NCBI RefSeq assembly: GCF_021431925.1
Contig: NZ_CP090371.1
Location: 310,001-374,000, forward strand
Direction: 5' to 3'
DNA: 64,000 nucleotides
From: Halobaculum sp. CBA1158
GTDB lineage: Archaea; Halobacteriota; Halobacteria; Halobacteriales; Haloferacaceae
Part shown: positions 35,649 through 44,337 of the stretch, in pieces
How the letters are laid out: each line of letters opens with the position of its first letter
Position numbering within the stretch: the stretch's first letter is position 1
The notes under the pieces: model-generated
What the model was told of the DNA's origin: nothing
The model's input: the letters and a program-made list of their open reading frames with translations, nothing else
Databases searched by the model: none
Position numbers and translations under genes: made by a program

Positions 35649-36496
35649 TCGCGGTCACCTCCCTCGTCGACCCGGTCGGCGTCGCCCGCGGTCGCGCCGG
35701 CGTCGCCGCGCCCCCGGAGAAACTCGACCACCCGGTCGCGCGCGCCGGCGACCTCGCCGATCACCGTGATGGCGGGCGGTTCGATCCCCGCCCCGTCGCG
35801 CACGTCGACGGCGTCCGCGAGCGTCCCGGTCGCGACGCGCATGTCCGGCCACGTGCCGCGCTCGACGAGCGCGACGGGCGTCGCGGGGTCCATCCCGGCG
35901 TCGAGCAGTTCCCCGGTGTACAGCGGCAGCTTTCCGACGCCCATCAGCACGACGATGGTGCCGCCGGTGGCCGCCAGCGCGTCCCAGTCCACGGCGGACT
36001 CCGCTTTCGTCGGGTCCTCGTGGCCCGTGACGAACGAGACCGAGGAGGCGTGGTCGCGGTGGGTCACCGGGATGCCCGCGACGCCCGGGGCGGCGATGGG
36101 CGAGGTGACGCCCGGCACGACCTCGAACGGGACGCCCCGGGCGGCGAGGTGCTCGGCCTCCTCGCCGCCGCGACCGAAGACGAACGGGTCGCCTCCCTTG
36201 AGACGGACGACGTGTTCGCCCGCCTCCGCCAGTTCGACAAGCCGGTCGTTGGTGTACTCCTGGCTGGTGCGGTCGCCGCCGGCGCGCTTGCCAACGTCCT
36301 CGCGCTTCTCAGCCGGGATCGAGTCGAGGATCTCCGGACCCGGGAGCTTGTCGTGGAGGACCACGTCCGCCTCCTCGAGCAGTCGTCGGGCCTTCACGGT
36401 GAGCAGCTCCGGGTCGCCGGGACCGGAGCCGACCAGCGAGACGAAGCCGCCCGCGCGGTCGATCTCGTCGCCGGCGGCGTCGCCGTCGTGCGTCAT
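35645..36496 (-). CDS. cobA: uroporphyrinogen-III C-methyltransferase
   Basis: This SAM-dependent enzyme methylates uroporphyrinogen III at C2 and C7 to make precorrin-2, feeding siroheme and cobalamin. The 283-residue protein has all SUMT landmarks: VSLVGSGPGDPELLTVKA (19-36), DVVLHDKLPGPEIL, the GxGGDP-type RLKGGDPFVFGRGGEEAEHL and VPGVTSPIAAPGVAGIPVTHRDHASSVSFVTGHE. A Met-rich VVLMGVGKLP follows. The C-terminal 25 residues are acidic. It lies directly after hemC with no gap and overlaps hemD by 4 nt. There is no fused HemD or CysG domain. Confidence 0.95.
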   Translation of the reverse strand: MTHDGDAAGDEIDRAGGFVSLVGSGPGDPELLTVKARRLLEEADVVLHDKLPGPEILDSIPAEKREDVGKRAGGDRTSQEYTNDRLVELAEAGEHVVRLKGGDPFVFGRGGEEAEHLAARGVPFEVVPGVTSPIAAPGVAGIPVTHRDHASSVSFVTGHEDPTKAESAVDWDALAATGGTIVVLMGVGKLPLYTGELLDAGMDPATPVALVERGTWPDMRVATGTLADAVDVRDGAGIEPPAITVIGEVAGARDRVVEFLRGRGDAGATAGDADRVDEGGDRE

Positions 36497-37633
36497 CTAC
36501 TCGTCGCCCTCCTCGACGCGCTTGGCGGTCTCGGTCTCGGCGGACCGCTTCGCGGCCGCGATGAGGTCGGCCGCGCCCTGCTCGCGGAGCGCGTCGGCGA
36601 ACTCGGCGGCGGCCTCGCGGTAGGTGCGAAGCGGGAGGTCGCGGATCGCCGCGACCTGGGTGTCGCCGTCGGCCGACAGCACTCGAACGCGCGTGCTGAC
36701 GTGCTCGCCTTGGACGAGCGCGTTGACGCCGATCGGCGCGATGCAGCCGCCGCCCAGCTCGGCGAGGACGGTGCGCTCGACGCTGGTGGCGACGCGGGTC
36801 GGCTCGTGGTCCATCGCCGACCGGATCGTCTCGATCACGTCGGGGTCGTTCGCGGTGACCGCGACCGCGCCCTGGCCGGGCGCTGGGACGTGGTCCGCGC
36901 GGTCGAGCCGTTCGACCGCGTACTCGTCGCGGTAGAACAGGTCCGACCGACGTAGGCCGGCCTCCGCCAGCACGATCGCGTCGTACTCGTGCTCGAGGTC
37001 GTGCTCGAGCGCGCGGCGCTGGAAGTCGGTGAGGTCGTCGAACCACTCCTCGACGGTTCGCTCGTACTCGTCGTCGGTCTCGCGGAACTCCGCCGCCTCC
37101 GCCGCGCTGTCGGCCTCGGCCTCGATGCGACGCTCGTGTTCGGCCTGCAACTCGGGCGCGATGAGCTTCTGGATCCGCGTGTCGACGTTGCCGCGGAGCG
37201 GACGGACCTCCAGGTCCGGACGCTCGGCGAGCACCTGCGCCTTCCGGCGCAGCGAGGAGGTGCCGACGACCGAGCCGCGCGGGAGGTCCGCGAGGTCCCC
37301 GCCGTCGCGGGTGACGAGCGCGTCGCCGGCGGGCGCGCGCTCGCCGACGGCGGCGACGACGAGCCCCTCGGGCATCTCGGTGGGCATGTCCTTCAGCGAG
37401 TGGACCGCGGCGTCGACCCCGCCCGACAGCACCTCCTCGTCGAGCGCGCGCACGAACGCCCCCGTGCGCCCCAGTTCGGTAATGAGCGCTTCGTCGAGCT
37501 CGTCGCCGCGCGTCTCGACCTCGACCAGCTCCACGTCGCGGCGGCGCGTCGAGAGCTCGTCTCGGACGCCAGCCGCCTGTCGGAGCGCGAGGTCGGAGCC
37601 GCGGGTGGCGAGCCGCAGCGTCCCGGATGTCAT
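36497..37633 (-). CDS. hemC: hydroxymethylbilane synthase HemC, with acidic insert
   Basis: HemC polymerises four porphobilinogens into hydroxymethylbilane on a covalently bound dipyrromethane. The 378-residue protein has LATRGSDLALRQA (8-20), VHSLKDMPTE (78-87), SSLRRKAQ (127-133) and the cofactor cysteine C297 in GGGCIAPIG. Typical enzymes have about 310 residues. The excess is an acidic helical insert at about 159-215, between the strands RIQKL and EYDAIVLAEAGL, where bacterial enzymes have only a few residues. Start at ATG 37633 matches the family. It is the first gene of the operon. Confidence 0.95.
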   Translation of the reverse strand: MTSGTLRLATRGSDLALRQAAGVRDELSTRRRDVELVEVETRGDELDEALITELGRTGAFVRALDEEVLSGGVDAAVHSLKDMPTEMPEGLVVAAVGERAPAGDALVTRDGGDLADLPRGSVVGTSSLRRKAQVLAERPDLEVRPLRGNVDTRIQKLIAPELQAEHERRIEAEADSAAEAAEFRETDDEYERTVEEWFDDLTDFQRRALEHDLEHEYDAIVLAEAGLRRSDLFYRDEYAVERLDRADHVPAPGQGAVAVTANDPDVIETIRSAMDHEPTRVATSVERTVLAELGGGCIAPIGVNALVQGEHVSTRVRVLSADGDTQVAAIRDLPLRTYREAAAEFADALREQGAADLIAAAKRSAETETAKRVEEGDE

Positions 37634-37962
37634 ACCCGAAACTCCGGTGCCACCGGGGAAAACGGGTTCGCTTCCGCAACGCGACGGCGTGTGACGCCGC
37701 GTCAGGGGGGTCGGTTTCTCAGCGGCGAGCAAGCTTCGCCGAACCGGCACCGTTTATCAGGGAGGGGAGTGTATCGCGATCCATGCAGACGGACGCCGTC
37801 GCTCACGTCCGCGCCTCCTTCGAGCGACGCCTCCGAGGACCCGCGGCACGGAGACGAGTCTCCGCGCCGCGACGACCGGGCCGCTAGGCCCCACCTCACT
37901 CCCTTCCCTCGTCTCGATCCGCTCGCCTTCCTCCGGGTAGCGTGCAGTCCGCGATTAATTTT

Positions 37963-37988
37963 CGAAGTTTACAAACGTCGAATTTATG
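37963..37988 (+). promoter_or_regulatory. palindrome and TATA element before argG
   Basis: An imperfect palindrome CGAAGTTTACAAACGTCG (37963-37980) directly precedes the TATA-like AATTTATG (37981-37988), which is about 25-32 nt before the argG ATG. Operators and activator sites in haloarchaea often touch the TATA box. The rest of the 379-bp gap to hemC holds a CGGCGT-GTG-ACGCCG hairpin near 37690 and a TATA-like CCGTTTATC near 37750, but no convincing gene. Confidence 0.5.
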
Positions 37989-38012
37989 GGCGTCGACGTG
38001 CGAGCGTGAGGT

Positions 38013-39275
38013 ATGACGAAACGCGTTGCGCTCGCATTCAGCGGTGGACTCGACACGACCGTCTGCGTCCCGCTCCTCGAGGAGGAGTACGGCTACGACG
38101 AGGTCGTCGGCGTCACCGTCGACGTGGGCCAGCCGGCGGAGGAGTTCGACGAGGCCGAGGAGACCGCCGAGGCGCTCGACCTGGAGCACTACGTCGTCGA
38201 CGCGAAAGCCGAGTTCGCGGAGCTGTGTTTCGACTCCGTGCGCGCGAACGCGACGTATCAGGGCTACCCGCTCGGAACCGCCCTCGCGCGTCCGGTGATC
38301 GCCGAGGCGATCCTGAAGGTCGCCGAGGAGCAGGACTGCGACGCCCTCGCGCACGGCTGTACCGGGAAGGGGAACGACCAACTGCGCTTCGAGACCGTCT
38401 GGCGCGCCTCCGACAAGGAGGTCATCGCGCCGGTGCGCGAGCTCGGCCTCACGCGCGAGTGGGAGATCGAGTACGCCGACGAGAAAGACCTGCCCGTCGA
38501 GGGCGGCAACGAGGGCGCGTGGTCGATCGACACGAACCTCTGGTCGCGCTCGGTCGAGGGCGACGACCTGGAGGACCCCACCTACGTCCCGCCGGAGGAC
38601 ATCTACGACTGGACGGCGACGCCCGGAGAAGTCGACGGCGAGGAGCTGGTGGAGATCGGCTTCGAGATGGGCTACCCCGTGATGCTGAACGGCGAGACGA
38701 TCGATTCGGTCTCGCTCATCGAGGAACTCAACGAGATCGCCGGCGCGTACGGCGTCGGCCGTACTGACATGATGGAAGACCGGATGCTCGGGCTGAAGGT
38801 GCGCGAGAACTACGAGCACCCCGCCGCGACCGTCCTGTTGACGGCGCACGAGGCGCTCGAACAGCTCGTGTTCACCAAGTCCGAGCGCGACTTCAAGCAA
38901 CAGATCGACGAGCAGTGGGCCCAGCAGGGGTACAAGGGCCTCGTGGACTCGCCGCTCGTGAACTCCCTCGAGGGCTACCTCGACGCCGGCCAGGAGAAGG
39001 TCACCGGCACGGTGACGGTGAAGCTTCAGGGCGGGCAGTGCCGCCCGGTCGCGCGCGACTCCGAGTACGGCGTCTACTCCGAGTCGGCCGCCTCGTTCAA
39101 CACGGAGACGGTCGACGGCATCGAGCAGGCCGACGCGACGGGCGTCGCGAAGTACCACGGCTTCCAGGAGCGCCTCGCCAACCGCGTGCTGGAGAACGTG
39201 AAGGCCGGCGAGGGCGACGAGACTCTCGCGGCCGACGGCGGCAGCAAGGACGAGCACGGCGAGGACGACGAGTAG
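38013..39275 (+). CDS. argG: argininosuccinate synthase
   Basis: ArgG joins citrulline and aspartate with ATP. The 420-residue protein begins with the PP-loop LAFSGGLDTTVC (7-18) and continues with the conserved YVVDAKAEFAE, the TYQGYPLGTALARPVIAE motif (about 82-99), HGCTGKGNDQLRFE (119-132), EGGNEGAWSIDTNLW and GRTDMMEDRMLGLKVRE. The C-terminal 18 residues are an acidic tail. The ATG lies just after a ribosome-like GTGAGG and 25-30 nt after the TATA element. argH starts at the next base, so the pair forms one unit for the last two steps of arginine synthesis. Confidence 0.97.
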   Translation: MTKRVALAFSGGLDTTVCVPLLEEEYGYDEVVGVTVDVGQPAEEFDEAEETAEALDLEHYVVDAKAEFAELCFDSVRANATYQGYPLGTALARPVIAEAILKVAEEQDCDALAHGCTGKGNDQLRFETVWRASDKEVIAPVRELGLTREWEIEYADEKDLPVEGGNEGAWSIDTNLWSRSVEGDDLEDPTYVPPEDIYDWTATPGEVDGEELVEIGFEMGYPVMLNGETIDSVSLIEELNEIAGAYGVGRTDMMEDRMLGLKVRENYEHPAATVLLTAHEALEQLVFTKSERDFKQQIDEQWAQQGYKGLVDSPLVNSLEGYLDAGQEKVTGTVTVKLQGGQCRPVARDSEYGVYSESAASFNTETVDGIEQADATGVAKYHGFQERLANRVLENVKAGEGDETLAADGGSKDEHGEDDE

Positions 39276-40784
39276 ATGACCGGCGACGAGGGAACCGCCG
39301 GCAGCGACGCGGACGACGCCGAGTCCGCCGAGACGGTCGTCCGCCGCGACCGCTTCGCTGGCGGCCCGGCCCGCGGGTTCATGTCGAGCCTCGCGGCCGA
39401 CGAGCGCATCTTCGCGGCCGACCTCGCGGTCGACCGCGCACACACGGTGATGCTCGCGGAGCAGGGCGTCGTCGGCGACGACGAGGCCGGCGAGATCCTC
39501 TCGGGGCTCGCCGCCGTCGAGGACGCCGGCCACGCCGCGCTCCCGGACGGCGAGGACGTCCACGAGGCCATCGAGTCGGCGGTCGTCGACCGCGTCGGCG
39601 ACGTGGGCGGGAAGATGCACACCGCGCGCTCGCGCAACGACGAGGTCGCGGCCTGCATCCGCTACCGCTACCGCACGGACCTGCTCGACACCGCCGAGGC
39701 GACGCTGGCGCTGCGCGAGGCGCTGCTGGATACCGCGGCCGCCCACGCCGACACGGTCATGCCGGGGTTCACCCACCGACAGTACGCCCAGCCGACGACC
39801 GTCGGGCACTTCCTGTCGTCGTACGCGGGCGCGGTCGAGCGCGACACGGCTCGGCTGCTCGCGGCGTTCGACCGGACGAACGAGTCGCCGCTTGGCGGGG
39901 CCGCCTTCGCGGGCACCACCTTCGACATCGACCGCGAGCGCACGGCCGAACTGCTCGGGTTCGACGGCGTCGTCGAGAACTCGACGGACGCCGTCTCCGC
40001 GCGCGACTTCCTCCTCGAGGGGACCGCCGCGCTCGCGAACCTGACGGCGACGCTGTCGGGCCTCGCCACGGACCTGATCGAGCACGCGAAGGACGGCTAC
40101 TTCGACCCCTCGGACGACTACGCGTCCACGTCGTCGATCATGCCCCAGAAGGTGAACCCGGACACGCTGGAACTGGCGCGCGCGGTCGCGGGCGACGCCG
40201 CCGGCGACCTCACCGGCCTGCTCACGACGCTGAAGGGGCTGCCGCGGGCGTACAACCGGGACCTCCAGCGCGCGACGCCCCACGCCTGGGACGCCGTCGA
40301 CGACGCGACGGAGGCGACCGAGGTCGTCGCCGGCGCGGTCGCGACCGGCGAGTGGAACGTCGAGGCGTGCGCGGCCGACGCGGGCGCGGGCTTCTCGACG
40401 GCCACGGGGGTCGCCGACGCGCTCGCGGCCGCCGGGATCCCGTTCCGCACGGCCCACGAGGTGGTCGCGGAGGCGGCCGCGGCGTCGCCGTCGGACGCCG
40501 ACGCGGAGACGCTCGCTGCAAATCTTGACGCGGCCGCTGCGGAGGTACTTGGGGAGTCCCTGTACGAACACGTGAGCCGCGAGGACCTCGACGCCGCGCT
40601 CGACCCCGCCGGGAGCGTCGCCTCCCGCGCGTCGCGCGGCGGCCCGGCACCCGACGCCGTGGCCGACTCCCTCGCGCGCATGACCGAGACGTACGACGGT
40701 CACGAGAACGGACTCGCCACGCGCCGCGGCGCGCTCGCGGCCGCCGAAACGAACTTGACGGATGCGGTCGAACCGTACATCTGA
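39276..40784 (+). CDS. argH: argininosuccinate lyase
   Basis: ArgH splits argininosuccinate into arginine and fumarate. The 502-residue protein belongs to the fumarase/aspartase superfamily: DRAHTVMLAEQGV, VGGKMHTARSRNDEVAACIRYRYR, GFTHRQYAQPTTVGHFL, and the signature SSIMPQKVNPDTLELAR, whose serine lies on the mobile catalytic loop. N-terminal residues 1-25 are an acidic extension, and an acidic stretch lies near 400-425 (SPSDADAETLAANLDAAAAE). Its ATG immediately follows the argG stop. The end is followed by a 377-bp gap before the argW gene. Confidence 0.97.
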   Translation: MTGDEGTAGSDADDAESAETVVRRDRFAGGPARGFMSSLAADERIFAADLAVDRAHTVMLAEQGVVGDDEAGEILSGLAAVEDAGHAALPDGEDVHEAIESAVVDRVGDVGGKMHTARSRNDEVAACIRYRYRTDLLDTAEATLALREALLDTAAAHADTVMPGFTHRQYAQPTTVGHFLSSYAGAVERDTARLLAAFDRTNESPLGGAAFAGTTFDIDRERTAELLGFDGVVENSTDAVSARDFLLEGTAALANLTATLSGLATDLIEHAKDGYFDPSDDYASTSSIMPQKVNPDTLELARAVAGDAAGDLTGLLTTLKGLPRAYNRDLQRATPHAWDAVDDATEATEVVAGAVATGEWNVEACAADAGAGFSTATGVADALAAAGIPFRTAHEVVAEAAAASPSDADAETLAANLDAAAAEVLGESLYEHVSREDLDAALDPAGSVASRASRGGPAPDAVADSLARMTETYDGHENGLATRRGALAAAETNLTDAVEPYI

Positions 40785-41161
40785 TCGCCGAGAGCCCACG
40801 AACCCACCAATGACCGGACGCCCGACGACCCGACGGGTGCGAGGCGCTTCGCGCCTCCGCCGACCGCTCGCCCGACCGCGAGCGGCGCGACCGTCGCTCG
40901 GGCGACTCCCACGACGACCGGGGGACGGTCGCCCGCGACCGGGGGTCCGACCCCGACCGGTCTCGGCCGCCGCCCCGCGACCGCCGGCGGCGGTGGCCCC
41001 GCCGGCCCCCCTCGGGGCCAACACCACTCAGATTTCGAACATCGGATTCGAGATCCGCGCCGACCCGCCCGCTCACGCCGCGTAGCCGCGCCCTCGTCAT
41101 TTTATTCAGCTGACAGAATCGACGGATTAAAGATGTCTTCCCCGATAGAGAGGAGTACACC
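40785..41161. other. gene-free gap between argH and argW
   Basis: No credible gene. The first part is Arg-codon-like GC-rich sequence with inverted repeats, including GGCCCCG ... CGGGGCC at about 40995-41020, which may end the argGH transcript. Near 41098-41108 the block TCATTTTATTC is TATA-like and would give argW a short leader with GAGAGGAG as ribosome site 7 nt before its ATG. A second A/T block, GGATTAAAGAT, lies at 41127-41137. Confidence 0.5.
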
Positions 41162-41332
41162 ATGACCGAGTCCGAATGCGTCGAGTGCGGGGGAACCGTG
41201 GCCCTGCACGACGACCTGGAGATCGGAGAGATCGTCGACTGTGAAACGTGCGGAGCCGAGCTGGAGGTCGTCGACGTCTCCCCGCCGGTCCTCGATCGAG
41301 CCCCGGAGCTCGAAGAGGACTGGGGGGAGTAA
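41162..41332 (+). CDS. lysW: amino-group carrier protein LysW/ArgW
   Basis: This 56-residue protein carries the growing intermediate: the amino group of glutamate is joined to its C-terminal glutamate side chain and later steps act on the bound form. It has a zinc ribbon (C6, C9, C27, C30) and the defining C-terminal EDWGE ending exactly at the stop. A GAGAGGAG ribosome site lies just upstream. The ligase gene follows after one base. Since haloarchaea usually make lysine by the diaminopimelate route and argF, argG and argH are here, arginine is the likely product, though some archaea use one carrier for both. Confidence 0.96.
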   Translation: MTESECVECGGTVALHDDLEIGEIVDCETCGAELEVVDVSPPVLDRAPELEEDWGE

Positions 41333-41333
41333 G

Positions 41334-42209
41334 ATGAAGCTCGGCCTGCTCTACTCCCGGATACGGAAAGACGAGAAGCTCCTCCTCTCGGAGCTTCGCG
41401 AGCGCGGCCACGAGATCGTCAAGATCGACGTGCGCAAACAGCGGTTCGGCCTCGACGCGACGACCGCCGAGGTCGCCGACTGCGACCTGGTGATCGACCG
41501 CTGTCTCGCCACCTCGCGGTCGCTGTACGCCACGCGGTTCCTCGCGGCGTACGGGGTGCCCGTGATCAACAGTCCCGAGACGGCCGCCGTCTGCGCGGAC
41601 AAGGTGAAAAACAGCCTCGCGCTGGAGGCGGCCGGGGTGCCGACGCCGGCGACCGAGGTGGCGTTCACCAAGGAGGCCGCGATGGAGGCCATCGAGGGGT
41701 TCGGCTACCCCTGCGTGATCAAGCCGGTCGTCGGCTCGTGGGGCAGGCTGATGGCGAAGATCGACACCGAGAACGCCGCCGAGGCGATCCTGGAGCACAA
41801 GGCCACCCTCGGGCACTACGAGCACAAGGTGTTCTACGTGCAGGAGTACGTCGACAAGCCCGGCCGCGACATCCGCGTGCTGGCGTGTGACGGCGAGCCC
41901 GTCGCCGCCATGACGCGCTCCTCGGATCACTGGCTCACCAACGCCGCGAAGGGCGGCGAGACGGCCACCTTCGACCTCGACGACGAGGCGAAGGAACTCG
42001 TGGCGACCGCCAGCGACGCGGTCGGCGGCGGCCTGCTCGGCGTCGACCTGATGGAGACGAAGGACGGCGAGTACACGGTTCACGAGGTGAACCACACCGT
42101 CGAGTTCAAGGCGCTGAACGAGGCGAGCGAGGTCGACGTGCCCGCGGCGGTCGTCGACTGGCTCGAACTGAAGGCCGATGTAGCCGACGAGGCGGTGGCG
42201 ACGGCATGA
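41334..42209 (+). CDS. argX: glutamate-LysW ligase (ArgX/LysX, ATP-grasp)
   Basis: The 291-residue ATP-grasp enzyme attaches glutamate (or alpha-aminoadipate in lysine pathways) to the carrier protein. It begins LGLLYSRIRKDEKLLLSELRERG, has the nucleotide loop CVIKPVVGSWGRLMAKI (about 121-137), a VQEYVDKPGRDIRVLACDG segment and the metal-binding LLGVDLMETKDGEYTVHEVNHTVEFKALNEAS. The EVNHTVEF motif lies in the substrate region. ATG 41334 follows argW by one base; argC overlaps its stop by 4 nt. Substrate is inferred from the arginine cluster. Confidence 0.94.
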   Translation: MKLGLLYSRIRKDEKLLLSELRERGHEIVKIDVRKQRFGLDATTAEVADCDLVIDRCLATSRSLYATRFLAAYGVPVINSPETAAVCADKVKNSLALEAAGVPTPATEVAFTKEAAMEAIEGFGYPCVIKPVVGSWGRLMAKIDTENAAEAILEHKATLGHYEHKVFYVQEYVDKPGRDIRVLACDGEPVAAMTRSSDHWLTNAAKGGETATFDLDDEAKELVATASDAVGGGLLGVDLMETKDGEYTVHEVNHTVEFKALNEASEVDVPAAVVDWLELKADVADEAVATA

Positions 42210-43390
42210 CGAGCGAGGTCGAGCGGAGCGAGACCTGGGAAACGAGCGGGGAGCGAGCGCGGTCGAGCACAGCGAGACCGCGACGGCGAACGGGGAGCGG
42301 AGCGACCCGTGAGCGCAGCGACCCGCGAGTCGCCGTCGCCGACGGCGGTACCGAACAACTGACCGCCTCCGTCGTCGGCGCGTCCGGCTTCGCGGGCGGC
42401 GAACTGTGTCGCCTGCTGACCGGACACCCGAACGTCGAACTCGTGCAGGCGACCAGCCGCGAGTACGAGAACAAGACGCTCGGCTACGTCCACCCGAACC
42501 TCCGGGGCGTCGACGTGCGCTTCTCGTCGCCGGAGGACCTCGACTCGGTGGACGTGCTGTTCGCGTCGACGCCCCACGGCGTCTCGATGGAGCACATCGA
42601 CGCCTTCCGCGACGCCGCGGGCACCGTGGTCGACCTCTCGGCGGACTTCCGCCTGAACGAGGCGGCGGACTACGACGAGTGGTACGACGGCCACGTCGCC
42701 CCCGAGCACCTCGCGGACGCGGCGTACGCGCTCCCCGAACTCGGACGCGAGAAACTGAAGGGTGCGGACCTCATCGCCTCCGGCGGCTGCAACGCCACGG
42801 CGACGATGCTGGCGCTGAAGCCGTTGGTCGATTCGGGCGTCATCACGCCCGACGACCAGGTGGTCGCGGACCTGAAGGTCGGCTCATCGGAGGGGGGAGC
42901 CGGCGGCGGTGCCGCCTCCAGCCACCCGGAGCGCTCGGGCGTCGTGCGCCCGTACGCGCCGACGGGGCACCGCCACGAGGCGGAGATCCAGCAGGAACTG
43001 GGCCTCTCGCTCTCGTTCACCGTCCACGCGGTCGACATGACCCGCGGGGCCGCGGCGACGTGTCACGCCTTCCCGAGCGAGCGCGTCACTACGGGCGACC
43101 TGTGGGGCGCGTACCGCGAGGCGTACGACGACGAGCCGTTCGTCCGCCTCGTCGCGGGCGGCGGTGGCGTGTACCGCTACCCCGAGCCGAAGGCCGTGGC
43201 CGGGACGAACCACGCCGAGGTCGGCTTCGAGCTTGACCCCGAGAACGGCCGCGTGGTCGCGTTCTCGGCCATCGACAACGTGATGAAGGGCGCGGCGGGG
43301 CAGGCGGTCCACGCCGCCAACGTCGCGCTCGGGCTGGAGGAGACGGCCGGTCTGGAGTTCCAGGGGCTCCACCCCGTGGGAGCGCCGTGA
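42206..43390 (+). CDS. argC: N-acetyl-gamma-glutamyl-phosphate (LysW-bound) reductase ArgC, with odd N-terminus
   Basis: ArgC reduces the carrier-bound gamma-glutamyl phosphate to the semialdehyde with NADPH. The catalytic part starts near residue 52: TASVVGASGFAGGELCRLL, then ASTPHGVSMEHI, the active-site cysteine in LIASGGCNATATML, and a His in APTGHRHEAEIQQ. The first 50 residues are different: Glu/Arg/Ser-rich, low-complexity, encoded by GAGCGA-type repeat DNA (42213-42330). No in-frame start lies after the repeat, and the ATG at 42206 overlaps the argX stop, so the extension is probably translated. The enzyme body is normal. Confidence 0.94.
   Translation: MTSEVERSETWETSGERARSSTARPRRRTGSGATRERSDPRVAVADGGTEQLTASVVGASGFAGGELCRLLTGHPNVELVQATSREYENKTLGYVHPNLRGVDVRFSSPEDLDSVDVLFASTPHGVSMEHIDAFRDAAGTVVDLSADFRLNEAADYDEWYDGHVAPEHLADAAYALPELGREKLKGADLIASGGCNATATMLALKPLVDSGVITPDDQVVADLKVGSSEGGAGGGAASSHPERSGVVRPYAPTGHRHEAEIQQELGLSLSFTVHAVDMTRGAAATCHAFPSERVTTGDLWGAYREAYDDEPFVRLVAGGGGVYRYPEPKAVAGTNHAEVGFELDPENGRVVAFSAIDNVMKGAAGQAVHAANVALGLEETAGLEFQGLHPVGAP
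42213..42330 (+). repeat. dispersed GAGCGA-type repeat inside argC (copy B)
   Basis: The first 120 bases of argC are built of GAGCGAG-type units (GGTCGAGCGGAGCGAGACC, CGAACGGGGAGCGGAGCG, CCCGTGAGCG). They match the spacer between the ABC genes (copy A) and a 27-bp piece of cheA (copy C, minus strand about 113-140). Here the element is in frame and open, encoding the odd N-terminal extension. Confidence 0.6.
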
Positions 43391-44337
43391 GCTGGCTCGG
43401 TGCGGCCGCCGTCGCGGACGGCGAGGTCCTGCCCGACGGCGGCGACGGCCCGCCCGTGGTCGTGAAGCTCGGCGGCGCGCGCGCGGTCGACCCCGCTGGG
43501 GCGGTCGGCGACGTGGCCCACCTCGTCGCCAACGGCCGCAGTGTGGTCGTCGTCCACGGCGGCTCGACCGCCGTCGACGACCTGCTGGAGCGCCTCGGCA
43601 TCGAGTCGGAGTACGTTGAGACGCCCTCGGGCGTCACCGGCCGTTTCACCGACGCAGAGACGATGGAGGCGTTCACGATGGCGATGGCGGGCCAGGTGAA
43701 CACCGACCTCGTCACCGCGATGAAGAACGCCGGCGTCGACGCCGTCGGCCTCTCGGGCGTCGACGGCGGCATCCTGACAGGCCCCCGGAAATCGGCCGTC
43801 CGCGTCGTCGAGGACGGAACGAAGAAGATCAAACGCGGCGACCACTCGGGCACGCCGAAGGAGGTGAACGACGGCCTCCTCTCTACCCTGCTCGCTGACG
43901 GGTACACGCCGGTCGTCTCCCCGCCGATGTTCGGTATGGAAAGCGAGAGCGAGGGGACCCCCGTCAACACCGACGCCGACCGCGCGGCCGCGGCCGTCGC
44001 GGGCGCGCTCGGCGCGGAACTGGTCGTCCTCACGGACGTGTCGGGCGTGTACGCCGATCCGGACGACCCCGACACGCTCATCGAGTCCGTCACCACGGAC
44101 GCCGAGTACGACGCGCTCACCGACGCCGCCGAGGGGTTCATGACCCGGAAGGTGATGGCCGCGACCGAGGCGCTCGAGTCCGGTGCCAGCGCGGTGACCG
44201 TCGCCGACGCGAACGTCCGCGACCCGATCGTCGCCGCGCTCGACGGCGCGGGGACGCGTATCGAGCGGTCCGCGGTCGTTGCCGGCGCGGACGGCGCGAC
44301 CGACGAGGTCTCCGCCGACGCGGAGGTGGACGGATGA
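43387..44337 (+). CDS. argB: acetylglutamate-type kinase (LysW-bound substrate)
   Basis: The 316-residue amino acid kinase phosphorylates the gamma-carboxyl of carrier-bound glutamate. It shows [13 protein letters not shown] (24-36), the substrate loop VVVVHGGSTAVDDLL, ETPSGVTGRFTDAETMEAFTMAMAGQVNTDLV, VGLSGVDGG, and the nucleotide site LVVLTDVSGVYADPDDP with EGFMTRKVMAATEALESG. The last 30 residues are acidic. The start is GTG 43387 overlapping the argC stop (GTGA). The substrate loop sequence is of the LysZ/ArgB type acting on LysW derivatives, as expected from the cluster. Confidence 0.95.
   Translation: MSWLGAAAVADGEVLPDGGDGPPVVVKLGGARAVDPAGAVGDVAHLVANGRSVVVVHGGSTAVDDLLERLGIESEYVETPSGVTGRFTDAETMEAFTMAMAGQVNTDLVTAMKNAGVDAVGLSGVDGGILTGPRKSAVRVVEDGTKKIKRGDHSGTPKEVNDGLLSTLLADGYTPVVSPPMFGMESESEGTPVNTDADRAAAAVAGALGAELVVLTDVSGVYADPDDPDTLIESVTTDAEYDALTDAAEGFMTRKVMAATEALESGASAVTVADANVRDPIVAALDGAGTRIERSAVVAGADGATDEVSADAEVDG

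Noticed and set aside
37783-37887. 34-codon frame with a TATA-like block 30 nt upstream
   Set aside because: Product is very Arg-rich and non-acidic; promoter spacing alone is weak evidence. Might be a small RNA, but nothing else supports it.
37896-41027. 1043-codon open frame opposite argG and argH
   Set aside because: Same antisense effect; composition is basic, unlike haloarchaeal proteins, and both opposite genes are certain.
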